DNA of 64,000 bases from contig NZ_CP036265.1 in NCBI RefSeq assembly GCF_007743815.1, positions 3,242,823 to 3,306,822 of the forward strand. Reading direction: 5' to 3'. The notes beneath the pieces are model-generated. The model saw nothing but the letters and a program-made list of their open reading frames with translations. It was not told the DNA's origin and did not search any database. How positions within the stretch are numbered: position 1 is the stretch's first letter; every line of letters begins with the position of its first letter. The stretch is from Alienimonas californiensis (GTDB taxonomy: Bacteria; Planctomycetota; Planctomycetia; Planctomycetales; Planctomycetaceae). Shown here piece after piece: positions 1 through 9,055 of the stretch. A program made the translations under genes and the position numbers.

Positions 1-435
1 TGGGAACGCGACGCCCCCGCCTTCCGCGAACGCGTGTTGGATCAGGTCGAAGCGAAGTTCGGCGTGAAGAACCTCCGCGACCGCATCCGCTTCGAACAGC
101 AGATCACCCCGGCGGATTGGGACGGCGGCTACGAGATCCATAAGGGGGCGACGTTCAACCTCGCCCACAATCTCAGTCAGATGTTGCATCTCCGCCCCCG
201 CAACCGCTTTGAAGACCTGGAGGGGACCTATCTTGTCGGCGGGGGCACGCATCCCGGCAGCGGGTTGCCGGTAATCTACGAATCGGCCCGCATTTCTTCT
301 CGGTTGCTGGCGCAGGATTACGGCCTGCCGGAAGTGCCGTCCGCCGCCCTGCCGGCGCCGGCCGCCGAGGAGCCGCAGACCGCGGAGGCCTCGGCAGTGT
401 CGGAGGAGCCGGTCGTCGCGGAGGCGTCGGTATGA
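1..435 (+). CDS. CrtN/CrtP-like carotenoid desaturase or oxidase, C-terminal part
   Basis: The reading frame is open from the first base, so the gene starts upstream of the window and only about 144 C-terminal residues are seen. The segment GTYLVGGGTHPGSGLPVIYE followed by SARISSRLL is the FAD-contacting C-terminal signature of the phytoene desaturase (CrtI/CrtN/CrtP) family. The last 35 or so residues are an Ala/Glu/Val-rich tail. The stop overlaps the next start by ATGA, which points to co-translation with the aldehyde dehydrogenase. With that gene and the second desaturase it fits a C30 (squalene-derived) carotenoid pathway in which one paralogue desaturates and the other oxidises the terminal methyl group. 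Which role this copy plays cannot be told from the fragment. Confidence 0.85.
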   Translation, partial: WERDAPAFRERVLDQVEAKFGVKNLRDRIRFEQQITPADWDGGYEIHKGATFNLAHNLSQMLHLRPRNRFEDLEGTYLVGGGTHPGSGLPVIYESARISSRLLAQDYGLPEVPSAALPAPAAEEPQTAEASAVSEEPVVAEASV

Positions 436-2039
436 GCGTCGCCGCCGCCCAGCCGTCCTCTCAAATCGAACCGCCCCCGGCCCCGGAGCGTGCCGCGGCG
501 CGCGTGCCGCGGATCATCGGTGGCCGCAGCGTCGGCGTGCCGGCCGGGCAGGTGGCGCGGTACGCCGTGCAGAAGCTCCGCACCGCCCAGCCCGCCTGGG
601 CCGCGGTCCCGCTGCCGGAGCGGCTGGCGGTGATCGCCCGGTTTCGCCGACTCGTCGCCGAGAACCCCGACCGGCTGACCGACGCGGTGACCTCCCCCGT
701 CCGCCGGGACGCGGCGGAGACCCTCTCCGCGGAGGTGCTGCCGCTGTGCGAGGCCTGTCGGTTCCTCGAACGCAACGCGGAGGAGCTGCTCGAACCGAAA
801 CGCCGCGGCAACCGCGGCCGGCCGGCGTGGCTGTACGGGGTCAAGCTGACCGACCGCCGCGAGCCGCACGGCGTGGTGCTGATCCTGGGCACGTGGAACT
901 ACCCGCTGTTCCTCACCGGCACGCAGACGATTCAGGCCCTCGTCGCCGGGAACGCGGCACTCGTCAAACCGGGGCAGGGCAGTCGGGCCGCCGCTGCGGT
1001 TCTGCGGGATCTACTGTTGGAAGCCGGTCTGCCGCCGGGCGTGCTGGCCGTGCTGGGCGAGGAACCGGAGGCCGGCGAGGCGGCGGTCAACGCCGGGGTC
1101 AATAAGGTCGTGCTGACCGGCTCCGCCTCGACCGGCCGGGCGGTACTGGCGGACTGCGCGGACAGTCTGACGCCCGCGGCGATGGAGTTGTCCGGCTGCG
1201 ACGCCGCCTTCGTGCTGGAGGGGGCGGACGTGAAACTGGCCGCCAAATGCCTCGCCCTGAGCCTCACCTGGAACGGCTCGGCGACCTGCGTCGCCGCCCG
1301 GCGGGTATTCGTGCACCGCTCCCTCGCCGACGAGTTACGGGGGGAGCTGATCAATCGCGTCTCCACCGTCGCCCCCGTGCCCTGCGAACGCCACGCGGCG
1401 GCGGCGGCAGAGGAGCTGATCGAGGAGGCGTTGAACCTCGGCGCCGTGCGGCTGTGCGGGACGATCGACCATCGTCCCGACCCGCCCCGGGCGATGCCGG
1501 TCGTGCTGGGCGACGTGCCGGGCCGGGCGTCAATCCTGAAGACGGACGTGTTCGCCCCGGTGCTGTCGCTGATCGATGTCGGCGGCGAGGACGAGGCCCG
1601 GGCCCGCGACAATTGCTGTCCGTACGCCCTCGGCGCCACGATCTTCGGCCCGCCGCGGGCGGCCCGGCGGTTGGCGGAGAAGCTGGACGCCGGCTGTGTC
1701 GTCATCAACGATTTCCTGATCCCCACCGCCGACCCGCGGGTGAGCTTCGGCGGCCGCGGCGAGAGCGGTTTCGGCGTCACCCGCGGCCCGGCCGGCCTGC
1801 TGGAGATGACCCGCCCCAAGGCGGTACTCGAACAGGTCAGCTCCTGGCGGCCGCACCTGGAGCCGCCGGAGGGCGATCAGGCGGCGTTCTTCAAAACCTA
1901 TCTCCGGGCCGCCCACGCCGACGGACTGGGGAATCGTCTGAAGCACGGCTGGTCGTTCGTGAAAGAATGCCTCGCCCGCAATCGGAACACGCGCCGGGAA
2001 CCGCGACCGTCAGGGAGCGGCTCTGACGACGCGGCCTAA
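432..2039 (+). CDS. Aldehyde dehydrogenase family protein, probably carotenoid aldehyde dehydrogenase (CrtNc-like)
   Basis: A 535-residue NAD(P)-dependent aldehyde dehydrogenase. The fold markers are present: the GTWNYP cofactor segment near residue 155, VLTGSASTGR, the general-base Glu at about 252 (MELSGCD) and the catalytic Cys at about 286 (NGSATC). Its place between two CrtN/CrtP-like genes suggests it oxidises a C30 carotenoid aldehyde to the acid, the role of CrtNc-type enzymes; the substrate is inferred from context only. The start overlaps the previous stop (ATGA). The last dozen codons (REPRPSGSGSDDAA) are encoded by one arm of a long inverted repeat, so the tail probably has no enzymatic role. 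Confidence 0.88.
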   Translation: MSVAAAQPSSQIEPPPAPERAAARVPRIIGGRSVGVPAGQVARYAVQKLRTAQPAWAAVPLPERLAVIARFRRLVAENPDRLTDAVTSPVRRDAAETLSAEVLPLCEACRFLERNAEELLEPKRRGNRGRPAWLYGVKLTDRREPHGVVLILGTWNYPLFLTGTQTIQALVAGNAALVKPGQGSRAAAAVLRDLLLEAGLPPGVLAVLGEEPEAGEAAVNAGVNKVVLTGSASTGRAVLADCADSLTPAAMELSGCDAAFVLEGADVKLAAKCLALSLTWNGSATCVAARRVFVHRSLADELRGELINRVSTVAPVPCERHAAAAAEELIEEALNLGAVRLCGTIDHRPDPPRAMPVVLGDVPGRASILKTDVFAPVLSLIDVGGEDEARARDNCCPYALGATIFGPPRAARRLAEKLDAGCVVINDFLIPTADPRVSFGGRGESGFGVTRGPAGLLEMTRPKAVLEQVSSWRPHLEPPEGDQAAFFKTYLRAAHADGLGNRLKHGWSFVKECLARNRNTRREPRPSGSGSDDAA

Positions 2040-2081
2040 CGGCGTGACGTCCCGAGAGCCGGCTCCCCGACGGTCGCGGTT
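1999..2081. repeat. Long imperfect inverted repeat at the aldehyde dehydrogenase stop codon
   Basis: The left arm at 1999-2024 (starting AACCGCGACCGTC) pairs with the right arm at 2055-2081 (ending GACGGTCGCGGTT). They match over 26-27 bases with one substitution and one indel, around a 30-base loop that contains the stop codon of the upstream gene. The GTG at 2044 lies in the loop, which argues against it being the start of the next gene. The element could act as an attenuator or mRNA stabiliser, or be a dispersed palindromic repeat. Confidence 0.8.
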
Positions 2082-2109
2082 CTATTTCACCCTTCCTCAA
2101 TTCGCCCCG

Positions 2110-3684
2110 ATGATCGCCCCCGTCACCGCCGCCCCGCCCGCCCCGCCGCGTTCCGGGAAGAAGCCGGACGCCCCGATCGCCGTGATCGGCGGCGGCCTGG
2201 GGGGCCTCGCCGCCGCCGCGACGCTCGCCGCCCGGGGATACAGGGTCACGCTGTTCGATAAAAACCCCTGGCTGGGCGGCAAGGCGGCCGTCTACGAAGA
2301 CGTCGGCTACCGCTTCGATATGGGGCCGACGATCCTGACCCTGCCGACGGTCTTGAAACGCATCTTCGCCGAGGCCGGCAAGGACCTCGCCGATTATTGC
2401 GAGATCGTCCCCCTCGACCCGCAATGGCGCTGCTTTTTCGACGAGGCCGCCGGCGGCGGCGTGCTGGACCTCACCGCCGATCAGGCGGCGATGAAGCGGA
2501 ACCTGGACGAGTTCACCGGCGCCGAGGACTCCTCGGAGGGCTACGCGGCGTTTCTGAAGTACGCCAAGCGGCTCAACGACGTCTCGGACCGGTTCTTCTT
2601 CTATAAGAACGTCGGCGGCATCCGGGATACGCTGAAGCTCGGCGGGATGTTTAGTTTGGAAACGCTCGGCGATCTGCGGGCGTTAAAGATGGGCAAAAGC
2701 GTCGCCGACACCGTCCGCGGTTACGTGCCGGACAGCCGCGTCGCCCAGATGGTGGACCACTACACCCAGTACGTCGGCAGCGCCCCCGACCAAAGCCCCG
2801 CGGTGCTGTGCGGCATCGCCGATATGCAGACCACCGGCGGCGTCTGGTACCCCATCGGCGGCACCCGGGCCGTGCCGGAGGCGTTGATTAAACTCGGCAA
2901 AGAACTGGGCGTCGAGTATCGGCCGGGCACGCACGTGACGGAGATCACCCGCGAAAAAGGCCGAGTGACCGGACTGAAGACCGCCGACGGGCAGACGCAC
3001 CGCTTCGCCGCGGTCGTCTCCAATTCCGACACCGTTCGCACCCACCGCGAATTGCTCGACGGGCCGGCTGCGGAGAAGTTCCTCAAGAAGGACCGCGAAC
3101 CGGCCTGCAGCGGCGTGGTGCTGTACCTCGGATTAAAGAAGAAATACGACCACATCCTGCATCACAACTTTGTGTTCAGCCGGAACCCGCACGAGGAGTT
3201 CGAGTATATCTATCGCAAGGGCGAACCGGCCCCGGATCCCACGGCGTACGTCTGCGCCCCGGCCGTCACCGAGCCGGCCGTCGCTCCGCAGGGCGGGGAG
3301 GCCTTATACGTGCTGGTGCACACCCCCTACCTGCGTCCCGGCCAGGACTGGCGGGCGATGTTCCCGGAGTACCGACGGACGATCCTCGAAAAGCTCAAAA
3401 CCACTGCGGGCATGGAAGACCTGGAGGACCGCATCGCGGTGGAGCATCACCTCACGCCGCAGGATATTCACGACCGTTACCACGTCCTCAACGGCGCGAT
3501 CTACGGGCTGGCCAGCCACGGGACTTACCTCGGCGCCTTCAAACCGGCGAACCGCAGCCCGCAGGTGCCGGGGCTGTACTTCGCCGGCGGCAGCGCCCAT
3601 CCCGGCCCGGGCATGCCGATGGTGATGATGAGCGGCTGGACCGCCGCCGACACCCTCGACCGCGACGGCGTACTCGACGCCTGA
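2110..3684 (+). CDS. CrtN/CrtI-family carotenoid desaturase
   Basis: A 524-residue FAD-dependent desaturase. The N-terminal Rossmann motif (IAVIGGGLGGLAAAATLAA) is followed by the acidic end of the second strand (TLFDKN) and FDMGPTILTLP, typical of phytoene and diapophytoene desaturases. The C-terminal signature is GLYFAGGSAHPGPGMPM. I use the ATG at 2110. The frame extends to GTG 2044, but that codon lies in the loop of an inverted repeat and would add a Pro/Arg-rich leader with no family counterpart. It is the last gene of the carotenoid set on this strand and probably introduces double bonds into a C30 or C40 backbone. Family assignment is firm; substrate length is inferred. Confidence 0.88.
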   Translation: MIAPVTAAPPAPPRSGKKPDAPIAVIGGGLGGLAAAATLAARGYRVTLFDKNPWLGGKAAVYEDVGYRFDMGPTILTLPTVLKRIFAEAGKDLADYCEIVPLDPQWRCFFDEAAGGGVLDLTADQAAMKRNLDEFTGAEDSSEGYAAFLKYAKRLNDVSDRFFFYKNVGGIRDTLKLGGMFSLETLGDLRALKMGKSVADTVRGYVPDSRVAQMVDHYTQYVGSAPDQSPAVLCGIADMQTTGGVWYPIGGTRAVPEALIKLGKELGVEYRPGTHVTEITREKGRVTGLKTADGQTHRFAAVVSNSDTVRTHRELLDGPAAEKFLKKDREPACSGVVLYLGLKKKYDHILHHNFVFSRNPHEEFEYIYRKGEPAPDPTAYVCAPAVTEPAVAPQGGEALYVLVHTPYLRPGQDWRAMFPEYRRTILEKLKTTAGMEDLEDRIAVEHHLTPQDIHDRYHVLNGAIYGLASHGTYLGAFKPANRSPQVPGLYFAGGSAHPGPGMPMVMMSGWTAADTLDRDGVLDA

Positions 3685-3950
3685 GCCCTCGCCCGTTCTC
3701 AGAGCCCGTTTCGCACGGTCTGGAGGCCATGTGAGCGGGCGGCCGTCACCGCGTCTTGATCGCCGTCGACTACGGCGGCGAGAGGCTCCGGTGCGCGTTG
3801 CAACAGGAAGTTTGCCGGACAGGACGGTCGATTCTTTGGGGAGAGCCCCCAGTTTCTTCTTCAACGTTGAGGACGCGTCAGGCATACTGAGGTCCGCCCG
3901 GTGACGATGGAACGGCCCGGACGACGGTTTCTCCCTCCCCTCGCGATTCC

Positions 3951-5762
3951 GTGTCCCCTCCACCGTTCCCCGCTTCTCCGGAGCTGCCTGAGCCCCCGGG
4001 GCAGTCCTCGCCCGACGGCGGGACGCGGTGGAACCGGTTGGAACGACTGGCCGATCGGTTCGAGGAAAGTTGGGGCCGATCGGGAGCGCAGACGATCGAG
4101 GCGACGCTCGCCGGCGTGTCGACGGAGGATCGGCTGGAACTGCTCCACGCGCTGATCGCCGTGGAGGCGGACCAGCGGCGGAAGGTCGGCGAGCGGCCCG
4201 TACCGGCGGAGTACCTGGGGCGGTTTGACGAACTGCTGACGGAGGACGGCGTCCAGGGGGCGCCGGTTCTCACGGAGGAGGACGTCCGCAACCTGCTCGT
4301 GCCGCACCTGCCGACGACCCTCTGTCCGCAAGACCGGACGATGAACGAGGGGTCGTCCTACGCGGCGGCGGTGCGCGTCAGTCGGGGGGCGAACGACCCG
4401 CCGGCGCTGCCGCCGCACCTCCAGGTCGAACGGAAGTACGGGGCGAACGGCCTGCTGGGCCGCGGGGGAATGGGCGCCGTCTGGGCCGCCCGGGACTTCC
4501 GTCAGTTGACCGACAGTAAACGGCCGCGGCCGGGCCGGCTGGTCGCGGTCAAGGCGCTGCTCCCCGGGGCGGCGGCGAACTCCCAGTTGCTGTCCCGGTT
4601 CGCCCGGGAGGCGGCGATCCTGCACAAGTTCGGCGACCCGGCCGTGCCGCGGTTCTACGAGTACCGCCCGCCCTCCGCACAGGCGGACGCTCACATCATC
4701 ACCGATCTGGTCGTGGGCGAGACGTTCGAGCGCCTGCTGGACTCGCGGCGCCAGTCGGGGCGGGCCGGCTGCGACGACCGCGGCGCCGGCAACGGCCGCT
4801 TGCGGATGTTCCGCAAAGCGGTCGCCGCGGTGGCCCGCGGACACGCGGTCGGGCTGATCCACCGGGATCTGAAGCCTTCGAACATGATGGTGCGGATCCC
4901 CGACGAACAGGGCCGCCGCCGGGTCTTCCTGTTGGACTACGGGATGGCCTACATGCCCGGTCTGCCGTCCGACCCGTGCGACGAGAACGGCCGTCTCGCC
5001 TCGCTCGTCCTCGACGACCTGGCCGACGACGGCTCCGACTTTCTGGGAAACGGCGACGCGAGGCTGAACGATCCGGTCATCTCCCAGACCGAAACGGACA
5101 GGCTCGGGTTCACGGTCATCGATGTGGAGACCGCGGATCAGCCCTCCCGCCCCTCGACCGGCGACGATGACTTCGACGACTCCCCGCCCGCGGTTCCCCC
5201 CCGTCCGCTGGGGGCGACCCGCGCGCTGGACGGTCGCACGGCCGCCCGCACCCTGATCGGCAGCCTGCCGTACATGGCTCCGGAGCAGGCCCGCCGCCGC
5301 CGGGTCAGGGCCACCGCGGACGTGTACAGCCTCGGCCTGATTCTCGTGGAGATCCTGACGGGCGAGCAGGCCCGGGACGTCTCCGAGGCGGACGCCGTGA
5401 TCGAGAAGGCCCGCAACGGCGACATCGCGGCGGCGATGGACCGTCTCGACCTGTGCGCCGCACGGTCAGAACTGATCGAACTGGCCCTCCGCTGCGTCCG
5501 CTACGACCCCCGCCGGCGGCCCGCCGACGCCGGCGAACTGCTGAGGGAACTGGACGCCCTGAGCGTGCGGGACCCGAAGAGCGGCGCCCGGGCCTGGGAC
5601 CCGCGGACGGTGGCCCGCAGCCGCGGTCGCCGGTTCTTCGTCGCGGCGGCGCGCGGCCGGTTCCGTGCCGCGGGGGGTTCCAAGTCGGCCCCGTCGCCCT
5701 GCGCCTGGCTCAAAGCGGCGGCGGAGACGCTGTTCGGCCCGCCCAGGCGCAAGTCCTGCTGA
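3951..5762 (+). CDS. Ser/Thr protein kinase with a long insertion in the activation segment
   Basis: About 603 residues from a GTG start. An N-terminal region of about 150 residues with no recognised domain precedes a Hanks-type kinase domain. It has the P-loop LGRGGMGAVW (about 168), the ATP-binding Lys in VAVKALL (about 201), HRDLKPSN (304-311), DYG in place of DFG (329-331) and APE (443-445). DYG and APE are about 117 residues apart against the usual 20-35, because an acidic, Asp/Pro-rich stretch is inserted. No transmembrane segment follows the kinase domain, so it should be cytoplasmic. Substrate unknown. The upstream start is uncertain because the N-terminus is low complexity. Confidence 0.85.
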   Translation: MSPPPFPASPELPEPPGQSSPDGGTRWNRLERLADRFEESWGRSGAQTIEATLAGVSTEDRLELLHALIAVEADQRRKVGERPVPAEYLGRFDELLTEDGVQGAPVLTEEDVRNLLVPHLPTTLCPQDRTMNEGSSYAAAVRVSRGANDPPALPPHLQVERKYGANGLLGRGGMGAVWAARDFRQLTDSKRPRPGRLVAVKALLPGAAANSQLLSRFAREAAILHKFGDPAVPRFYEYRPPSAQADAHIITDLVVGETFERLLDSRRQSGRAGCDDRGAGNGRLRMFRKAVAAVARGHAVGLIHRDLKPSNMMVRIPDEQGRRRVFLLDYGMAYMPGLPSDPCDENGRLASLVLDDLADDGSDFLGNGDARLNDPVISQTETDRLGFTVIDVETADQPSRPSTGDDDFDDSPPAVPPRPLGATRALDGRTAARTLIGSLPYMAPEQARRRRVRATADVYSLGLILVEILTGEQARDVSEADAVIEKARNGDIAAAMDRLDLCAARSELIELALRCVRYDPRRRPADAGELLRELDALSVRDPKSGARAWDPRTVARSRGRRFFVAAARGRFRAAGGSKSAPSPCAWLKAAAETLFGPPRRKSC

Positions 5763-5985
5763 GCGCCGCCCGTCCCCGGCGTCACGCCGCTGGGGGGGCC
5801 GGAACGCCCCTGCTCCCCGGCCTCTCCGCCGCCGCTCCCCCGGCGGGGGTCTCGACCGTGCGGTCGCCCGTCGATACAGTCCCCGGCCGCGCCCGCGTCG
5901 TCCGATTCCCGCCGCCGGTCTCCCGCCGCCCCGGAGGTTCGCTCCGCGCGTCGCCCGCTCCTTCCGTCCCGCACCGATCCGTCCG

Positions 5986-7788
5986 ATGGACCCGCGTTTC
6001 ATCCGCAACTTCTCCATCGTGGCTCATATCGACCACGGCAAAAGTACGCTCGCCGACCAGCTGCTCCTGAAAACCGGGGCGATCACGGAGCGGGAGTTTA
6101 AAGAACAGCTGCTCGACGACCTGGACGTCGAAAAGGAGCGGGGCATCACTGTGAAGGCCCGCACCGTGTGTTTGAAGTACAAGCACACCGACGGCCAAAT
6201 GTACGAATTGAATTTGATCGACACCCCCGGGCACGTCGACTTTCATTACGAGGTCTCCCGCAGCCTCGCCGCCTGCGAGGGCGCCCTGCTGCTGGTGGAC
6301 GCCTTCCAGGGCGTGCAGGCCCAGACCGTGGCCAACGCCTACGCCGCGATCGAGCAGAATCTGGAAATTATTCCGGTCGTCAACAAGATCGACCTGCCCG
6401 TCACCCGCATCGACGACGTGCTGGAGGAGGTGGAAAGCATCCTCGGCCTCGATCCCTTCGGCGCCGTTCGCGTCAGCGCCAAGAAGGGGTTGAATATCGG
6501 CGACTGCCTCGCGGCGATCGTGGAGCGCATCCCCGCCCCGCAGGGCGACCCGGCGGACCCCCTGCGGGCGCTCGTCTTCGACAGTAAATACGACTCCTAC
6601 AAGGGCGTGTTCACCTACGTACGGATCAAGGAGGGCACGGTCAAGAAGGGCGACACGATCCGCTTCATGAAGGGCGGCGACGAGCACGACGTCATCGAAA
6701 TCGGCCAGTTCGCTCCGCTCCGCAAGGAGTGCAAGTCGCTGGGGCCGGGGCAGGTGGGCTATCTGCTCACCGGCATTAAAGAGCTGGACAAGGTCACGAT
6801 CGGCGACACCGTCACCCACGCGGGCCGGCCGGCCAAAGAGGCGCTGCCGGGCTACCAGAAGCCCAAGCAGATGGTCTTCTGCGGCATGTACCCGATCGAG
6901 GGCCGGGATTTTGAGAAGCTGCGGGACGAGATGCAGAAGCTCGCCTTGAACGACAGCAGCTTTTCCTACGCCCCGGAGACCTCGGACGCCCTCGGCTTCG
7001 GCTTCCGCTGCGGCTTCCTGGGGATGCTCCACATGGAGATCGTCCAGCAGCGCCTGGAAAGCGAACAGGACGTCGACCTGATTCAGACGGCCCCCAACGT
7101 CACCTACGAGATCATGGAGCGCTCCGGGGAGGTTTATAAGATCGACAACCCGCAGGACGTGCCCGACGCTGGCGTGATCGAGGAGTTCCGCGAGCCGATC
7201 GCCCGCGTGAACTTCATCCTCTCCAAGGAGCATATCGGCCCGATCATGCAGCTCTGCTCGGAGCGCCGGGGCGAGTATAAAACGACCGAGTACCTCGGCC
7301 CCGACCGGGCCCAGCTGACGTACGAACTCCCGCTGGCGGAGATCGTCTACGACATGTACGACAAGCTGAAGTCCGTCACCAGCGGCTACGGCACGATGGA
7401 CTACGAGGTGATCGGTTTCAGGCCGGCGGACCTGGTCAAAATGGACATCATGGTCAAGGGCGAGCGCGTCGACGCCCTCGCCACGATCGTCCATAAAATG
7501 AACGCCGACAACCGCGGCCGGCAGCTGTGCAAACGTCTCAAAAAGGAGATCAGCAAGCACCAGTTCGAAATCCCGATCCAGGCCGCGATCGGCGGACGAA
7601 TTATCGCCCGGGAGACGATCAGCGCCTTCCGCAAGAACGTCACCGCCAAATGCTACGGCGGCGACATCAGCCGGAAGCGCAAGCTGCTCCAGAAGCAGAA
7701 AGAGGGCAAGAAGCGGATGCGCAGCTTCGGCAGCGTGGAAATCCCCCAGAAGGCCTTCCTCAGCGTGCTGAGCACGGACGAGGATTAA
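5986..7788 (+). CDS. lepA: Elongation factor 4 (LepA), ribosome back-translocase GTPase
   Basis: A 600-residue translational GTPase of the usual LepA length. The start is fixed by MDPRFIRNFSIVAHIDHGKS, which carries the G1 loop AHIDHGKST. G2 follows (EKERGITVKA), then G3 DTPGH and G4 NKID. The C-terminal domain GGDISRKRKLLQKQKEGKKR is unique to LepA. The frame is open about 107 codons further upstream, but that extension is Arg/Pro-rich and unlike the family, so I exclude it. EF4 acts on elongating ribosomes in the cytoplasm, where it promotes back-translocation and aids assembly under stress. It stands alone, 223 bases after the kinase gene. Confidence 0.97.
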   Translation: MDPRFIRNFSIVAHIDHGKSTLADQLLLKTGAITEREFKEQLLDDLDVEKERGITVKARTVCLKYKHTDGQMYELNLIDTPGHVDFHYEVSRSLAACEGALLLVDAFQGVQAQTVANAYAAIEQNLEIIPVVNKIDLPVTRIDDVLEEVESILGLDPFGAVRVSAKKGLNIGDCLAAIVERIPAPQGDPADPLRALVFDSKYDSYKGVFTYVRIKEGTVKKGDTIRFMKGGDEHDVIEIGQFAPLRKECKSLGPGQVGYLLTGIKELDKVTIGDTVTHAGRPAKEALPGYQKPKQMVFCGMYPIEGRDFEKLRDEMQKLALNDSSFSYAPETSDALGFGFRCGFLGMLHMEIVQQRLESEQDVDLIQTAPNVTYEIMERSGEVYKIDNPQDVPDAGVIEEFREPIARVNFILSKEHIGPIMQLCSERRGEYKTTEYLGPDRAQLTYELPLAEIVYDMYDKLKSVTSGYGTMDYEVIGFRPADLVKMDIMVKGERVDALATIVHKMNADNRGRQLCKRLKKEISKHQFEIPIQAAIGGRIIARETISAFRKNVTAKCYGGDISRKRKLLQKQKEGKKRMRSFGSVEIPQKAFLSVLSTDED

Positions 7789-7896
7789 CTCTCGCCGCGA
7801 CCCAGGGTGCCGCCCGTCCCGGGTCGCATTGAGCGGAATCGGTTTGCAGGGCAGCATGCGGAGCGTTCGCCCCGCCGTTTTCCCGCCCCCGCGTCC

Positions 7897-9039
7897 ATGC
7901 CGCTGTACCGCATCGCCGACGATCGATTTGCAGACGTGCAGCCGACGACCCTCGCGGCGGCCGGGATTCGGGAGCGGCAGGATCTTCAACGCTTCCTGAA
8001 AGACCGGCCTGACGTGCTGGACGGGGAGACGCTGTTCCTCACCGAGGAGGCAAGCGATTGGGCGGACAGCGCCCGTCGCATCGATCTGCTCGGCTTGGAT
8101 CGTTCAGGGCGAATGGTGGTCGCCGAGTTAAAGCGGGGCGACGGTTCGCATATGGACCTTCAAGCCGTTCGCTACGCGGCTATGGTGTCGAATATGACGT
8201 TCGACCGGGCCGTACGTCTGTATGCGGACCGGCGCGGTCAGGGACCGGACGACGAAGACGAGGCGCGGCGAGGTATCCTAGAATTCCTTGGCTGGGAGGA
8301 GCCGGACGAGGAGGCGTTCGCTCATGACGTGCGGATCGTGTTGATGAGCGAATCGTTCGATCGAGAGATCACGACGACCGCCCTCTGGCTGAACGAGCGC
8401 GGAATTGACGTCCGGTGCATCGAGCTAAAGGCCTACGTCGATCCGTCCGGCGGAACTTTGCTGGACGTCCGGCAAGTGATCCCCCTGCCGAGCGCGGACG
8501 ACTTCTTGGTGCGTGAGAAGGAAAAGCGAGAGGCGGTCCGAAAGGAGCGGGGAACGCCGACTGCCGAGCAGACGCGCAACCGCCGGTTCTGGGCCTGTCT
8601 GATCGAGCACGCCAACGCTGCCGGGCAATTCTCGGACTTTCATGAAGGCGCCAAGCCTCGCTCGGATCGCACGCTGATGAGAACGCGGTGCCTGCCCGTC
8701 TCGGACGCCTATATTGGCTACTGGTTTACCAAGACTGGTCGAAACGCCGGCGCTCATATGGGCATGAGCATCGGCGGCAACGGCGGTTCGCATGCAGTCC
8801 GATCGGCGCGATTGGCGGCACGGAAAACTGAGATCGAGGCGACGCTCGGCAGCGAGCTGGAGCATTTCGATCAGGACGGCGCCGGCCGCACGAGTTGGAT
8901 TTATACTCCGGTCCGCGGCGGCAATCTTGAGGACGAGTCGTCGTGGGACGAACTCATCCCCCAGATGACTGACGCGCTCGACCGATTTCGGCGTGCAGTT
9001 TATCCACACCTCGACGCGCTCGATCCGCCGGAGGAGTGA
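7897..9039 (+). CDS. NucS-like PD-(D/E)XK nuclease-domain protein with C-terminal DUF4268
   Basis: A 380-residue protein starting at MPLYRIADDRF. The N-terminal half resembles the endonuclease NucS/DUF91 fold, with the nuclease core in RRIDLLGLDRSGRMVVAELK (Asp followed by Glu-x-Lys) near residues 65-85. The C-terminal part (from about residue 210: NRRFWACLIEHANAAGQFSD onward) looks like DUF4268. Such proteins are often linked to DNA repair or defence, but no partner gene lies nearby, so the role is open. Third-position base use is less GC-biased than in lepA next door, which may mean recent acquisition. The frame is open 30 codons further upstream without family support. Confidence 0.72.
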   Translation: MPLYRIADDRFADVQPTTLAAAGIRERQDLQRFLKDRPDVLDGETLFLTEEASDWADSARRIDLLGLDRSGRMVVAELKRGDGSHMDLQAVRYAAMVSNMTFDRAVRLYADRRGQGPDDEDEARRGILEFLGWEEPDEEAFAHDVRIVLMSESFDREITTTALWLNERGIDVRCIELKAYVDPSGGTLLDVRQVIPLPSADDFLVREKEKREAVRKERGTPTAEQTRNRRFWACLIEHANAAGQFSDFHEGAKPRSDRTLMRTRCLPVSDAYIGYWFTKTGRNAGAHMGMSIGGNGGSHAVRSARLAARKTEIEATLGSELEHFDQDGAGRTSWIYTPVRGGNLEDESSWDELIPQMTDALDRFRRAVYPHLDALDPPEE

Positions 9040-9055
9040 ACGTTCGGCAGCCGCT

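Noticed and set aside
5665..5985. N-terminal extension of LepA
   Set aside because: The open frame continues upstream, but LepA proteins begin at the sequence starting MDPRFIRNFS. The extra 107 codons are Arg/Pro-rich and overlap the kinase end.
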